A stretch of DNA of 64,000 bases from an uncultured Ulvibacter sp. (GTDB lineage: Bacteria; Bacteroidota; Bacteroidia; Flavobacteriales; Flavobacteriaceae): contig CALIAF010000008.1 of the NCBI GenBank assembly GCA_938041335.1, forward strand, positions 1 through 64,000, given 5' to 3'. Of the stretch, positions 1 through 9,509 are shown in pieces; positions within the stretch are counted from its first letter, which is position 1; every line of letters begins with the position of its first letter. The translations under genes were made by a program, and so were the position numbers. A model generated the notes under the pieces. The model saw nothing but the letters and a program-made list of their open reading frames with translations, made no database searches and had not been told where the DNA came from.

Positions 1-1217
1 GGCAATATCCATCCCATACTTACCCCTGCAAATGGTATAAAAGATTTAACAACATCTAATGTTTCCGAAGTTGTAAAAAACTGCAAAAAATCTGGAATGC
101 TAAATAAGAAGGTTACGAGTACCACTAATCGAAACACCAACGGCGACGCCCATTTTTGCGGCAGCACATTGAGAATGATTAAGACAATCGTTATTGGGTA
201 AATAAACATTAATGCTGGTAGTGCGATGTCTATAATATAATGTACATCAAACTGCCCTACGGCAACTCCAATGATACACCCTACTACTGCTGTAATCGTA
301 TATGCAAGTTTTGAGTCGCCGGCAATCTTCTTTACAAAATCTGCCGTACCCGTTACAATACCAACCGCTGTGGTAAAGCAGGCCAAAGCCACAAGTACGC
401 CTAAAAATGAAGTCCCAATATCACCTAATGTTCCTTTACTTAGATCTGTTAAAAGTTGTACTCTGTCATCGGTCTCAATGGTGGTATTATATTTTGCGCC
501 AAGTGCTATAAGACCGCCATAAATTACAAATAAACCAAGACCCGCAAGAAGACCCGCCTTTGCAATCATCTTTTTCTTTTGGTCATAATTTAAAGTGCCT
601 TGCAATGCCAGAGATACCACAATCACTCCTCCTACTACTACCCCACCTATGGCATCAAAAGTTTGATAGCCTTCTAGAATTCCGTCTGTAAATGTGTTTT
701 TAAAAATGGTATCACTCATAGGAGTTACATCTGCAAAAAGACCAATACTGATAATGATTAAAAGAATTAATATGATCAATGGCGTTAAAAACTTACCAAT
801 AATGCTTAGTATTTTGGTTCTATTAAGTGCAAAGACTAATACCAATGCAAAATAAATAGCACTCAATGTCAAAGAAGACATCTCGAAGTATGGTTCGATT
901 GCCATCTCGTACGTCACAGATGCCGTTCTTGGTGAAGGAAGACTGATAGATATTGCGTAAATAATAATGGCATAAATAAGCGCAAAGACGGGAGAGACTT
1001 TATTAGCAAAATCCATTAAAGTCCCTTGCAATCGTGCGTGACCGTAAATAGCCATAATTGGTATAATCACTGCAGATATTGCAAAACCAATAGAAACTAA
1101 AGGCCAACTACTTCCCGCATTATGACCTAAAAAAGGCGGTAGAATGAGGTTTCCGGCGCCAAAAAAAAGCGAGAACAATGCAAATGCGATGACTAAGGTC
1201 TGTTTATTAAAACTCAT
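1..1217 (-). CDS. brnQ: Branched-chain amino acid transport system carrier protein BrnQ (C-terminus truncated by window edge; absent from the ORF track)
   Basis: Reverse-strand translation from CAT at 1215-1217 reads MSFNKQTLVIAFALFSLFFGAGNLILPPFLGHNAGSSWPLVSIGFAISAV..., hydrophobic throughout and typical of BrnQ; open to position 1. Confidence 0.93.
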   Translation of the reverse strand, partial: MSFNKQTLVIAFALFSLFFGAGNLILPPFLGHNAGSSWPLVSIGFAISAVIIPIMAIYGHARLQGTLMDFANKVSPVFALIYAIIIYAISISLPSPRTASVTYEMAIEPYFEMSSLTLSAIYFALVLVFALNRTKILSIIGKFLTPLIILILLIIISIGLFADVTPMSDTIFKNTFTDGILEGYQTFDAIGGVVVGGVIVVSLALQGTLNYDQKKKMIAKAGLLAGLGLFVIYGGLIALGAKYNTTIETDDRVQLLTDLSKGTLGDIGTSFLGVLVALACFTTAVGIVTGTADFVKKIAGDSKLAYTITAVVGCIIGVAVGQFDVHYIIDIALPALMFIYPITIVLIILNVLPQKWASPLVFRLVVLVTFLFSIPDFLQFFTTSETLDVVKSFIPFAGVSMGWIL

Positions 1218-1258
1218 GATATATCTTATCTTTACTTTAGAAATGCCAAGATACCTAA

Positions 1259-2029
1259 ATGATTTACAACTATAATAACACGCCTATATATTATACCATC
1301 ACAGGTACTGGCAAACCCTTGGTCCTACTTCATGGGCTTATGGAGAGCAGTACAATGTGGATAGACACTACCGCACATTTTAAAAACACCCATCAGATTA
1401 TTGCGATAGACTTACCTGGTTTTGGACAAAGTGGTAACATTGCAGCCATTCATTCTATGGATCTCATGGCAGGTATTGTCGCCGAAATTTTAAAGCGTGA
1501 ACAGATTACTTCTGCCGCAATCATTGGGCATTCGATGGGCGGGTATGTGGGGTTGGCTTTCGCCGAAAATTTTCCAGATATGATCCATGCGCTGGTCTTG
1601 TTACACTCCACAACAACCGCAGATAGCGAAGAACGCAAGATAAACAGAAACCGCGCTGCCGAGATTGTTCAAAGAAATAAGAACGCCTATATAAGTAACG
1701 CGATGAGTAATCTATTTACTCAAAAAGCGCGAGAGCAACTCCCTTCAGCAATACAAAAAGCAAAAGACGAGGCATTAACATTCAGCGCCGAAGGCATTGC
1801 GGCGGCACATTTAGGAATGCGTGATCGCAAAGACCGTGCTTCGGTATTAGCAAATTTCAGTAAAAAGAAACTCATTATCGCTGGCGTAGATGATCTCATT
1901 TTACCCCTTTCTGAAGTGCAGCACGTTTCAGAAATCACAAATACGCCACTTGTAACCATCGATTCTGGGCATATGAGTTGGGTAGAAAACAAGGTGGAAA
2001 TGTTAAAATATATGCATTTCGTCGATTAA
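1259..2029 (+). CDS. Alpha/beta fold hydrolase
   Basis: LLHGLMESSTMW, GHSMGGYVGLAFAE nucleophile elbow, C-terminal DSGHMSW histidine. Confidence 0.93.
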   Translation: MIYNYNNTPIYYTITGTGKPLVLLHGLMESSTMWIDTTAHFKNTHQIIAIDLPGFGQSGNIAAIHSMDLMAGIVAEILKREQITSAAIIGHSMGGYVGLAFAENFPDMIHALVLLHSTTTADSEERKINRNRAAEIVQRNKNAYISNAMSNLFTQKAREQLPSAIQKAKDEALTFSAEGIAAAHLGMRDRKDRASVLANFSKKKLIIAGVDDLILPLSEVQHVSEITNTPLVTIDSGHMSWVENKVEMLKYMHFVD

Positions 2030-2093
2030 TTATGTTTTTTATCGTTTTAATTGAATGGATTTACTTATATTTATCCAACCAATAAAAACAATC

Positions 2094-2342
2094 ATGGAAG
2101 CTATCCCCAACAAACCTACCTTAAAAATCTCTGCTTTAATGTGCACCCTAGGGCACGATTATATGGTTACAAACACCATTACTACGTATATTAAAGAATA
2201 TAAATGCTGCAATTGTGGCCGTGAAGTAACAGATGACCTTAATGGTAAATTAAAGGAATTGACTGAAAAGTCACGTATTGTGAATGCCTGTGTAAGCTCT
2301 TTTTTGAGAAAGAAAAGGAATCGCTTAAAATTAGCTGTATGA
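2094..2342 (+). CDS. Small CxxC zinc-ribbon-like protein (DUF1660-like); ORF can start at 2055 but the in-frame ATG at 2094 looks better
   Basis: CTLGHDY...EYKCCNCGREV; paralog of the next ORF. Confidence 0.55.
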   Translation: MEAIPNKPTLKISALMCTLGHDYMVTNTITTYIKEYKCCNCGREVTDDLNGKLKELTEKSRIVNACVSSFLRKKRNRLKLAV

Positions 2343-2533
2343 AAGAATTAAATTGTAAAATATTTGGTCATTCAATGACAAAAACGAGCGCTCCATTTGC
2401 TCAAGTGAAAGAATACAAATGCACTTGCTGTAGTAAAGAGTTCACAAAAGATGGATATGGTGAGATTGTTGTTCTAGATTCTTACTGGAAACACAACAAC
2501 GAAAATCTTCGTGCCTCATTTGCGCTTAAATAA
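2339..2533 (+). CDS. Small CxxC zinc-ribbon-like protein (DUF1660-like)
   Basis: CKIFGHSM...EYKCTCCSKEF; ATGA 4-nt overlap with the upstream ORF. Confidence 0.6.
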   Translation: MKELNCKIFGHSMTKTSAPFAQVKEYKCTCCSKEFTKDGYGEIVVLDSYWKHNNENLRASFALK

Positions 2534-2535
2534 AT

Positions 2536-3609
2536 TTAGTCATCCTCTTCTAAAGCATTCCAACCGCGAGCAATCAATGGTATTTTTGTGTTTGCTCTCG
2601 TAATTAGATGGACCCCTTCACTTTCTTTTGTCATATGACCTATCACAGAAAGATGCGGATTTGCTTTTACCTTTAAAAAATCCTCTTGCTTAATGGTGAA
2701 CAATAATTCATAATCTTCCCCACCGCTTAAAGCAATAGTAGTACTATCCATATTAAACTCTTCGCAGGTATTAATTACTTGCGGATCTAAAGGAATCTTA
2801 TCTTCATACAGATTACACCCTATTTTAGATTGTTTACAGATATGTAAAACCTCTGATGAAAGGCCATCACTAATATCTATCATACTGGTAGGCACAACTT
2901 CAAGTTCTTCTAATAATGCGATGACATCTTTGCGCGCTTCTGGCTTTAGCTGTCGCTCTACCAAGTAAGTGTATTGCTCGAGATCCGGCTGTGCATTAGG
3001 ATTCACTTTAAACACTTGTCTTTCTCTTTCTAGCACTTGTAAGCCAAGATATGCCGCACCCAAATCTCCAGAAACAACAAGCAAATCACCTTCTTTTGCA
3101 GTATCTCTTCTTGTCACTTTATCTGCATCTACTTGCCCAATCGCTGTAATGCTTATCACTAGTCCAGCATTTGAAGAGGTCGTATCGCCTCCTATTACGT
3201 CTACTTTATATGTACTTGCTGCCGCTTGTATTCCTGCATATAATTCTTCTAATGCTTCTACCGGAAAACGGTTAGAAACTGCGATGCTAATTGTAATTTG
3301 TGAGGCGCTTGCATTCATCGCGTAAACATCACTTAAATTTACCATTACTGCTTTATAGCCTAGATGCTTTAATGGCATGTAGCTTAAGTCAAAATGCACC
3401 CCTTCTACTAATAAATCTGTGGTAACGACTACTTGTTTTTTAGTATTAAAATCAAGAATGGCTGCGTCATCGCCAATACCTAGAACGGTCGTTTTTTGTT
3501 CAATTTTAAAATGTTTTGTCAAATGGTCTATGAGACCAAATTCGCCCAAAGTAGAAATAGCTGTACGAGTGGTGTCTTTATTTTCAAACATGGATAAAAT
3601 TTTGTGCAA
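2536..3609 (-). CDS. thiL: Thiamine-monophosphate kinase
   Basis: GIGDDAAIL, TTDLLVEGVHFDL, VIGGDTTSS, DISDGLSSE, SGGEDYELLF motifs of ThiL. Confidence 0.96.
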   Translation of the reverse strand: MHKILSMFENKDTTRTAISTLGEFGLIDHLTKHFKIEQKTTVLGIGDDAAILDFNTKKQVVVTTDLLVEGVHFDLSYMPLKHLGYKAVMVNLSDVYAMNASASQITISIAVSNRFPVEALEELYAGIQAAASTYKVDVIGGDTTSSNAGLVISITAIGQVDADKVTRRDTAKEGDLLVVSGDLGAAYLGLQVLERERQVFKVNPNAQPDLEQYTYLVERQLKPEARKDVIALLEELEVVPTSMIDISDGLSSEVLHICKQSKIGCNLYEDKIPLDPQVINTCEEFNMDSTTIALSGGEDYELLFTIKQEDFLKVKANPHLSVIGHMTKESEGVHLITRANTKIPLIARGWNALEEDD

Positions 3610-3819
3610 AAATACAGGAATTAAGACTATTAAACATAAATAGAATAGATGTATTTGTAGGTAATTACCCGACGTTAAAAACCGTTAAAACTTGCCTAAT
3701 TATGGATAAACTACCTGCTTTAATCTTATATTTGTCTTCTGCTTTTATCACTATAATCTCATTTTGATCTATAATTCGTACTATTATTATATATTATTGC
3801 GTTTCAATAAAAAACGACT

Positions 3820-5259
3820 ATGAAAATCAAACAAGTACTTAAACAAAATTTCACTCTTACAGTTCTTGGACTGTTATCAATTGCTGCATTTGCACAAACA
3901 CCTTGTAACAATGGAATGGCTGGTCCTTATCCTTGTGATGGGTACGATTTACAAGCCGCGATAAGCTTGAGTGTTATGGGTGCAAGTTCAGGAAATGACT
4001 CTTGGGGATGGACAGATCCAGAAGATGGTAAAGAATATGCCCTTATTGGTTTAAATAATGGAACGGCATTTATTAATATTTCAAACCCAACAAGTCCAGT
4101 ATATCTCGGAAAACTACCTACACATACTAGCAGTACTACGTGGAGAGACGTAAAAGTGTATGAAAATCACGCTTTCATTGTAAGTGAAGCAGGTGGGCAT
4201 GGAATGCAAGTTTTTGACCTTACCCGTTTAAGAGGCGTAACTAGCCCTCAAACTTTTACTAACGACGCACATTATAATGGCTTCGGAAGTGCCCATAATA
4301 TTGCTATTAACGAAGATACTGGATATGCTTATGCCATTGGTACTTCCACTTTTAATGGAGGAGGTCATTACATTGATATCAGTAACCCTACAAATCCAGT
4401 AGCGGCAGGTGGTTCTTCTATAGGAGGCTATTCACACGATGCTCAAATTGTAATTTATGATGGGCCAGACAATGATTATAATGATGGAAACACAGAATTA
4501 TATATAGGTAGTAATGAAGATAAAGTAGTGATCATAGATGTTACAGACAAAAGCAACCCTGTTTTAATAAAAGAAATTAGTTACTCAAATGATGCCTATA
4601 CGCACCAAGGATGGTTAACTGAAGATCATAGGTATTTTATTTTAGGTGATGAAGTAGATGAGTTAAGTTCTGGATTTAATACACGAACAGTTGTTTTTGA
4701 CCTAGAAGACCTCGACGCAAATACACCGCCAAGATTCGAATATTTTGGCCCAACAGCAGCTATTGACCACAACGCATATGTGAGAGGTCAGCAATTATTT
4801 TTAAGTAATTATAGAGCTGGAATGCGTGTTATAGATATCTCTGATATTGCAAATGGAAATATAGTAGAAGAAGGATATTTTGATTCTTACCCAAATAATG
4901 ATGGAGCAGATTTTGACGGGGCCTGGAATGTATACCCATTCTTTGCTAGTGGAAACATTGTGATAAGTGATATCAATCGCGGATTTTTATTGGTGAAAGA
5001 CCCAGATTTCTTAGGTATTAATGACCAGGTTTCAGAAGCATTTTCAATTGCACCCAATCCTGCGACCACAGAAATCACAATTAAATCTCAAGCAGAACCT
5101 ATTACATCAATAGAGATATTTAATGTTTTAGGACAGCAAGTAATACATCAAACATACGATAGTGGCCTTTCTAAAAACTTGAACATATCGCAACTTAACG
5201 CAGGTATGTACTTGGTAAAAGTGAACAAAAACGCCGTATCGAGATTGATTAAAAACTAA
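3820..5259 (+). CDS. Choice-of-anchor B / LVIVD-repeat family protein with T9SS type A C-terminal sorting domain
   Basis: Signal peptide; DISNPTNPV / DVTDKSNPV repeats; C-term APNPATTEITIKS...GMYLVKV...SRLIKN. Confidence 0.9.
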   Translation: MKIKQVLKQNFTLTVLGLLSIAAFAQTPCNNGMAGPYPCDGYDLQAAISLSVMGASSGNDSWGWTDPEDGKEYALIGLNNGTAFINISNPTSPVYLGKLPTHTSSTTWRDVKVYENHAFIVSEAGGHGMQVFDLTRLRGVTSPQTFTNDAHYNGFGSAHNIAINEDTGYAYAIGTSTFNGGGHYIDISNPTNPVAAGGSSIGGYSHDAQIVIYDGPDNDYNDGNTELYIGSNEDKVVIIDVTDKSNPVLIKEISYSNDAYTHQGWLTEDHRYFILGDEVDELSSGFNTRTVVFDLEDLDANTPPRFEYFGPTAAIDHNAYVRGQQLFLSNYRAGMRVIDISDIANGNIVEEGYFDSYPNNDGADFDGAWNVYPFFASGNIVISDINRGFLLVKDPDFLGINDQVSEAFSIAPNPATTEITIKSQAEPITSIEIFNVLGQQVIHQTYDSGLSKNLNISQLNAGMYLVKVNKNAVSRLIKN

Positions 5260-5265
5260 CCATAT

Positions 5266-6672
5266 ATGTCCCCACACAAATTAGTAACCTACACCTTCTT
5301 TCTTTTTAGCTCATTCCTGTTTATTGCGTGTGGCAATGACGATGAAACTCCATCTGATGACGACCAAGGTATGACCAACATATCCTTTACGGGCGACATT
5401 GATTGGCTTTCCACTATAGGAGGCTCTGGAGAAGATTCTGGAAATGATATTATTGCCACAGGCGATGGTGGTTATCTTTTAGTAGGAACAACAAACAGCA
5501 TAGACGGAGCGATAACAGATAAGACAACAACAGACAATGATATTTGGGTGGTTAAAGCAGATGCTAATGGCGCAGTAGTCTGGAGTAAAACCTACGGAAG
5601 CACACAAAATGATCAAGGCTATGCAATTATCGCAGCTTCAGATGGTAACTATGTAGTGTCAGGTTATGTTTCCGGTGGAGACGGCGATGTAACTACATTT
5701 GAAGGTTTTCACGATTATTGGATTATTAAAATAACTCCTTCAGGTGATATTATCTGGGATAAAAGTTATGGCTTTTCTGGAAGTGATCAAGCAAAAGGCA
5801 TTATCAATACAAATGACGGTGGCTACTTAGTTACCGGTTTTTTTGATGTTACCGCAAGTGAAGGTCAAGGTAATGATGCTCAAGGAAATACTACTTCTCA
5901 AAATACAGACAACACTCGCTCCTCAAATGGCGTGCAACACGGAGTAGGAGATTATTGGGCTATTAAACTTGATGCCAATGGCAATAAAGAATGGCGTAAC
6001 TATTTTGGTGGAACAAACGACGACAGAAGCTTTGATGTCGTACAAACACTAGATAATGGCTATTTAGTTGTAGGTGCATCAGAGAGTACAGACTTTGATA
6101 TAACAGACAATAAAGGGGGGCATGATTTCTGGATTGTAAAAGTAAATACTATCGGCGAAAAAGTATGGACCAAATCTTTTGGAGGATCAGAAATTGATAA
6201 TGGCTACGCATTAACTGCAACGCAAGATGGTAATTATCTTTTTGTGGGCGATACGAGAAGTACCGGCGGGGATATTACTAACCCACTAGGAAATGCAGAT
6301 AGTTGGGCGGTAAAGTTTAGCCCATCAGGAGATCTAATCTGGCAAAAAACGAATGGAGGCGCATTATTTGAATCTGCAAGAGGTGTTACTAACTTTAATA
6401 ATGGCACCTACCTAGTCGCAGGATCAACTCGCAGTACCAGCGGCGACATTACCCAAAACAATGGACAGAACGACGCTTGGGTCTACCTGCTCGATGAAGA
6501 AGGCACCCTTCTATTTGAAAAATCAATAGGTGGTTCTGGTCTTGATTTTGGTATTACCACAATAAAATCTGCAGATAATGCGATTGTATTAGTAGGAAAC
6601 ACGGAAAGCAACGACGGAGACATTGTAACTAATGCTGGTATAAAAGACCTTCTCCTTGTAAAAATTAAGTAA
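5266..6672 (+). CDS. Exported beta-propeller-like lipoprotein
   Basis: Lipobox FLFIACGN; repeated W.KTYGGS..D.GY.I..T.DG.Y.V.G pattern. Confidence 0.82.
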   Translation: MSPHKLVTYTFFLFSSFLFIACGNDDETPSDDDQGMTNISFTGDIDWLSTIGGSGEDSGNDIIATGDGGYLLVGTTNSIDGAITDKTTTDNDIWVVKADANGAVVWSKTYGSTQNDQGYAIIAASDGNYVVSGYVSGGDGDVTTFEGFHDYWIIKITPSGDIIWDKSYGFSGSDQAKGIINTNDGGYLVTGFFDVTASEGQGNDAQGNTTSQNTDNTRSSNGVQHGVGDYWAIKLDANGNKEWRNYFGGTNDDRSFDVVQTLDNGYLVVGASESTDFDITDNKGGHDFWIVKVNTIGEKVWTKSFGGSEIDNGYALTATQDGNYLFVGDTRSTGGDITNPLGNADSWAVKFSPSGDLIWQKTNGGALFESARGVTNFNNGTYLVAGSTRSTSGDITQNNGQNDAWVYLLDEEGTLLFEKSIGGSGLDFGITTIKSADNAIVLVGNTESNDGDIVTNAGIKDLLLVKIK

Positions 6673-6698
6673 TTAATAAACCCAATATTTTTTAAACA

Positions 6699-7484
6699 AT
6701 GAAAAAGATTGCCCTTTTATTCATAGCCCTTGTTAGCTTTTTAGCCTGTGACAATGATGATGAGACTGCAACACCAGTTGTAGAAAGTGTCGTGAGTATT
6801 AGTTTTACGCAAAGCTTTGATGGAAGCCCTATCACGGCAAATGAGTTTAATGCCATATCATATACAAATGAAAATGGCGAGCAATTGAGTATTTCTCGTT
6901 TGCGCTACCTAATGTCAGACATTGTACTTACAGATGCTAATGGTACTGAGGCCGTTATTGGAGACTATAGCCTTGTAGATGTTGGAGAAAATTCTGGGGT
7001 ACTACTAGAAGCGCCCATGACATTTGAACCGGGAGAATATACGCTTTCTATGCGTTTTGGTTTTAGCGATGCAGATAATACAAATGCTGCTTATCCAGAT
7101 TTAAATGCTGCATCTTGGGGCGTTCCTGCTCCACTAGGCGGAGGATATCACTACATGCAAATGGAAGGTATGTATATAAATAGTGAAGATGTAAATACTA
7201 ATTACCAATATCACACTATTAGAGCTGCAGAAAATCCTGGAGAAGCACCTACTTTGACAGACACATCGATTGCTATTAACCTAGGGACCCTTACCATTGA
7301 AGGTAGCGTGACTATTATTGAGGTTAATATGAACATAGAAGAGTGGTATAAAAACCCAATAGTATGGGATTTAAATGAACTATACACGATGCTAATGCCC
7401 AATTATGAAGCACAAATCATGATGAACCAAAACGGACAAAATGTATTTAACCTAGGGCTAGTAAATTCTGCAATAGATAATTAA
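6699..7484 (+). CDS. MbnP-family lipoprotein (putative copper-binding)
   Basis: Lipobox VSFLACDN; LRYLMSDIVL, LVDVGEN, WGVPAPLGGGYHYMQMEGMY pattern of the MbnP family; directly upstream of a di-heme peroxidase. Confidence 0.82.
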   Translation: MKKIALLFIALVSFLACDNDDETATPVVESVVSISFTQSFDGSPITANEFNAISYTNENGEQLSISRLRYLMSDIVLTDANGTEAVIGDYSLVDVGENSGVLLEAPMTFEPGEYTLSMRFGFSDADNTNAAYPDLNAASWGVPAPLGGGYHYMQMEGMYINSEDVNTNYQYHTIRAAENPGEAPTLTDTSIAINLGTLTIEGSVTIIEVNMNIEEWYKNPIVWDLNELYTMLMPNYEAQIMMNQNGQNVFNLGLVNSAIDN

Positions 7485-8560
7485 TGAATAAAATAATTCT
7501 AACGAGTCTCATCTTATTGTTGCTTGCATCTTGCGGTAAGGACAATGATGACGCCTTGGGATATATCCCAACACCTGCTGAAATAGCAACACCTTTACTA
7601 TTTCAGCAGTTAATACCAGAGGCTGTTATACCAGAAGACAACCCGCAAACTGAAGAAGGCATCGCATTAGGAAAGCGCCTGTTTTACGACAAAAGATTGT
7701 CATTAGACAACTCGATTTCTTGCGCAAGTTGCCACAGACCACAAGAGGGTTTTTCTGATAGTCGCACCGTTAGTATAGGCGTAGATGGCGCTCCAGGCAC
7801 TAGAAACTCTATGCCACTTGTCAATCTTGCTTTTAATTACTTCGGAAATTTTAACTGGGATGGAAGCGCAGCCACACTTGAAGAACAACACGAAACGCCT
7901 ATTACCAGCCCTATAGAAATGCATAGTACATTTGCAGATATTACCGCTATGGTTGAAGCAGATGCCAATTATCCATTACAATTTGAGCAGGCTTTTAATG
8001 TGACCAATGTCACAAAAACAGAAGTTACAAAAGCGTTAGCGCAATTTGTGAGAACTATGGTTTCTGGCGACTCTAAATTTGACAGGCATCTATTAGGTGA
8101 AGCTACCTTAACGCCACAAGAACAAAATGGTCTTGACGTGTTTTTAGATGAAACAAGAGGAGACTGTTTTCACTGTCACGGAAGTCCCACAAACCCATTA
8201 TGGACAGATAATATTTTTCATAACAATGGTTTAGACACTACTTTTGATGATAGAGGTCGGGGAGATTTTACTGGAGACCCCAACCAGTTTGGGCAATTTA
8301 AGTCACCCTCATTACGGAATCTCGCTTACACAGCACCGTACATGCACGATGGCCGCTTTGCCACATTAGAAGAGGTTGTTAACCACTATAGTGAAGGTCT
8401 GGTGTATTCTGACACAATTGATCCTTTAATGAAAGCTGTTGATGTAGGTGGTGTAGCATTATCAGAAACAGATAAAGCAGACTTAGTGGCCTTTTTACTA
8501 TCACTATCAGATCCTTCTTTTATTAATAATCCTGCTTTTCTTCCTTCAAATAATCCGTAA
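7484..8560 (+). CDS. Di-heme cytochrome c peroxidase family lipoprotein (MbnH/CcpA-like)
   Basis: Two heme motifs CASCH and CFHCH; GKRLFYDKRLS, PSLRNLAYTAPYMHDGRFATLEEVVNHY; 1-nt TAATG overlap with MbnP-like gene. Confidence 0.93.
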   Translation: MNKIILTSLILLLLASCGKDNDDALGYIPTPAEIATPLLFQQLIPEAVIPEDNPQTEEGIALGKRLFYDKRLSLDNSISCASCHRPQEGFSDSRTVSIGVDGAPGTRNSMPLVNLAFNYFGNFNWDGSAATLEEQHETPITSPIEMHSTFADITAMVEADANYPLQFEQAFNVTNVTKTEVTKALAQFVRTMVSGDSKFDRHLLGEATLTPQEQNGLDVFLDETRGDCFHCHGSPTNPLWTDNIFHNNGLDTTFDDRGRGDFTGDPNQFGQFKSPSLRNLAYTAPYMHDGRFATLEEVVNHYSEGLVYSDTIDPLMKAVDVGGVALSETDKADLVAFLLSLSDPSFINNPAFLPSNNP

Positions 8561-8671
8561 TTTTTACTTCGGAAATACGACTACATAAAAGCATGGATTA
8601 GCCCATAGCTTTTTGCTATGACTTTATACTTTTTAAGTATACCTCATAATGGTAAAATCACGGATTTACCT

Positions 8672-8679
8672 TATCTTTG
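8672..8679 (+). promoter_or_regulatory. Bacteroidota -7 element (TAnnTTTG) upstream of sufA
   Basis: TATCTTTG about 30 bp before ATG 8709; no convincing -33 TTG seen. Confidence 0.5.
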
Positions 8680-8708
8680 CACCCTAATTTAGAATAAATC
8701 TAATTTAT

Positions 8709-9038
8709 ATGATCAAAGTTAGCGAAGGAGCAAAAACTAAGATTTCACAGCTTATGACAGAGGAGGGTTTTAACCCCACCCAAGATTATGTGCGCGTAGG
8801 TGTTAAGAGTGGCGGTTGTTCTGGCTTATCCTATGAGTTAAATTTTGACAACACCTTAGGCGAGAACGACAAACTTTTTGAGGAGAATAATGTAAAAATT
8901 GCAGTAGACAAAAAAAGCTTTTTGTACCTCGTAGGGACAACATTAGAATACAGTGGAGGCCTAAACGGAAAAGGATTTGTGTTTAACAATCCAAACGCTA
9001 ACCGCACTTGTGGTTGTGGCGAGTCTTTTTCACTATAG
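8709..9038 (+). CDS. sufA: HesB/IscA/SufA-type iron-sulfur assembly protein
   Basis: KSGGCSGLSY and C-terminal CGCGESF cysteines; first gene of the suf cluster. Confidence 0.94.
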   Translation: MIKVSEGAKTKISQLMTEEGFNPTQDYVRVGVKSGGCSGLSYELNFDNTLGENDKLFEENNVKIAVDKKSFLYLVGTTLEYSGGLNGKGFVFNNPNANRTCGCGESFSL

Positions 9039-9078
9039 ATTTCAGGTTCCTGATTTATAGTTTCAAATTAAAAAAACT

Positions 9079-9468
9079 ATGGCAACGATAAAAAGGTTTG
9101 AAGATTTAGAAATTTGGAAAGAGGCAAGAATCATTTGTCAAACAATATTTAAAATAAAAGAAGAATCTGGTTTAAAAACAGATTATAAATTAAACAATCA
9201 AATAAATGGATCTTCGGGTTCTATAATGGATAATATAGCCGAAGGTTTTGAAAGAGATGGGAATAAAGAATTTAACCAATTTCTCTCAATAGCAAAAGCC
9301 TCTTGTGGAGAGACTCGTTCTCAAATGTATCGGGTTTTAGATAGAAATTACATTTCGCAAGAAAGATTTGATCAAATTATTGCAGAATTAATAGGGTTAA
9401 GCAAACAAATTGCTGGCTTTATGAATTATTTACAAAAAACAGAATTCAGAGGAAATAAATTCAAATAA
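9079..9468 (+). CDS. Four helix bundle protein (23S rRNA-intervening-sequence / Avd fold family)
   Basis: RFEDLEIWKEAR...QINGSSGSIMDNIAEGFER...EFNQFLSIAKASCGETRSQ...DQIIAELIGLSKQIAGFMNYL is the family signature. Confidence 0.93.
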   Translation: MATIKRFEDLEIWKEARIICQTIFKIKEESGLKTDYKLNNQINGSSGSIMDNIAEGFERDGNKEFNQFLSIAKASCGETRSQMYRVLDRNYISQERFDQIIAELIGLSKQIAGFMNYLQKTEFRGNKFK

Positions 9469-9509
9469 TTTTTTATAAAATTTGAAACCTGGAATTAGAA
9501 ATATGAAAC

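Noticed and set aside
271-522. 83-aa plus-strand ORF
   Set aside because: Antisense to the well-supported brnQ coding sequence; no recognisable domain.
1450-1992. Minus-strand ORFs 1450..1638 and 1720..1992
   Set aside because: Antisense to the alpha/beta hydrolase; compositional shadows.
2969-3643. Plus-strand ORFs 2969..3325 and 3419..3643
   Set aside because: Antisense to thiL.
9079-9468. Four-helix-bundle gene considered as part of a diversity-generating retroelement
   Set aside because: No reverse transcriptase, template repeat or variable repeat was seen in the window.
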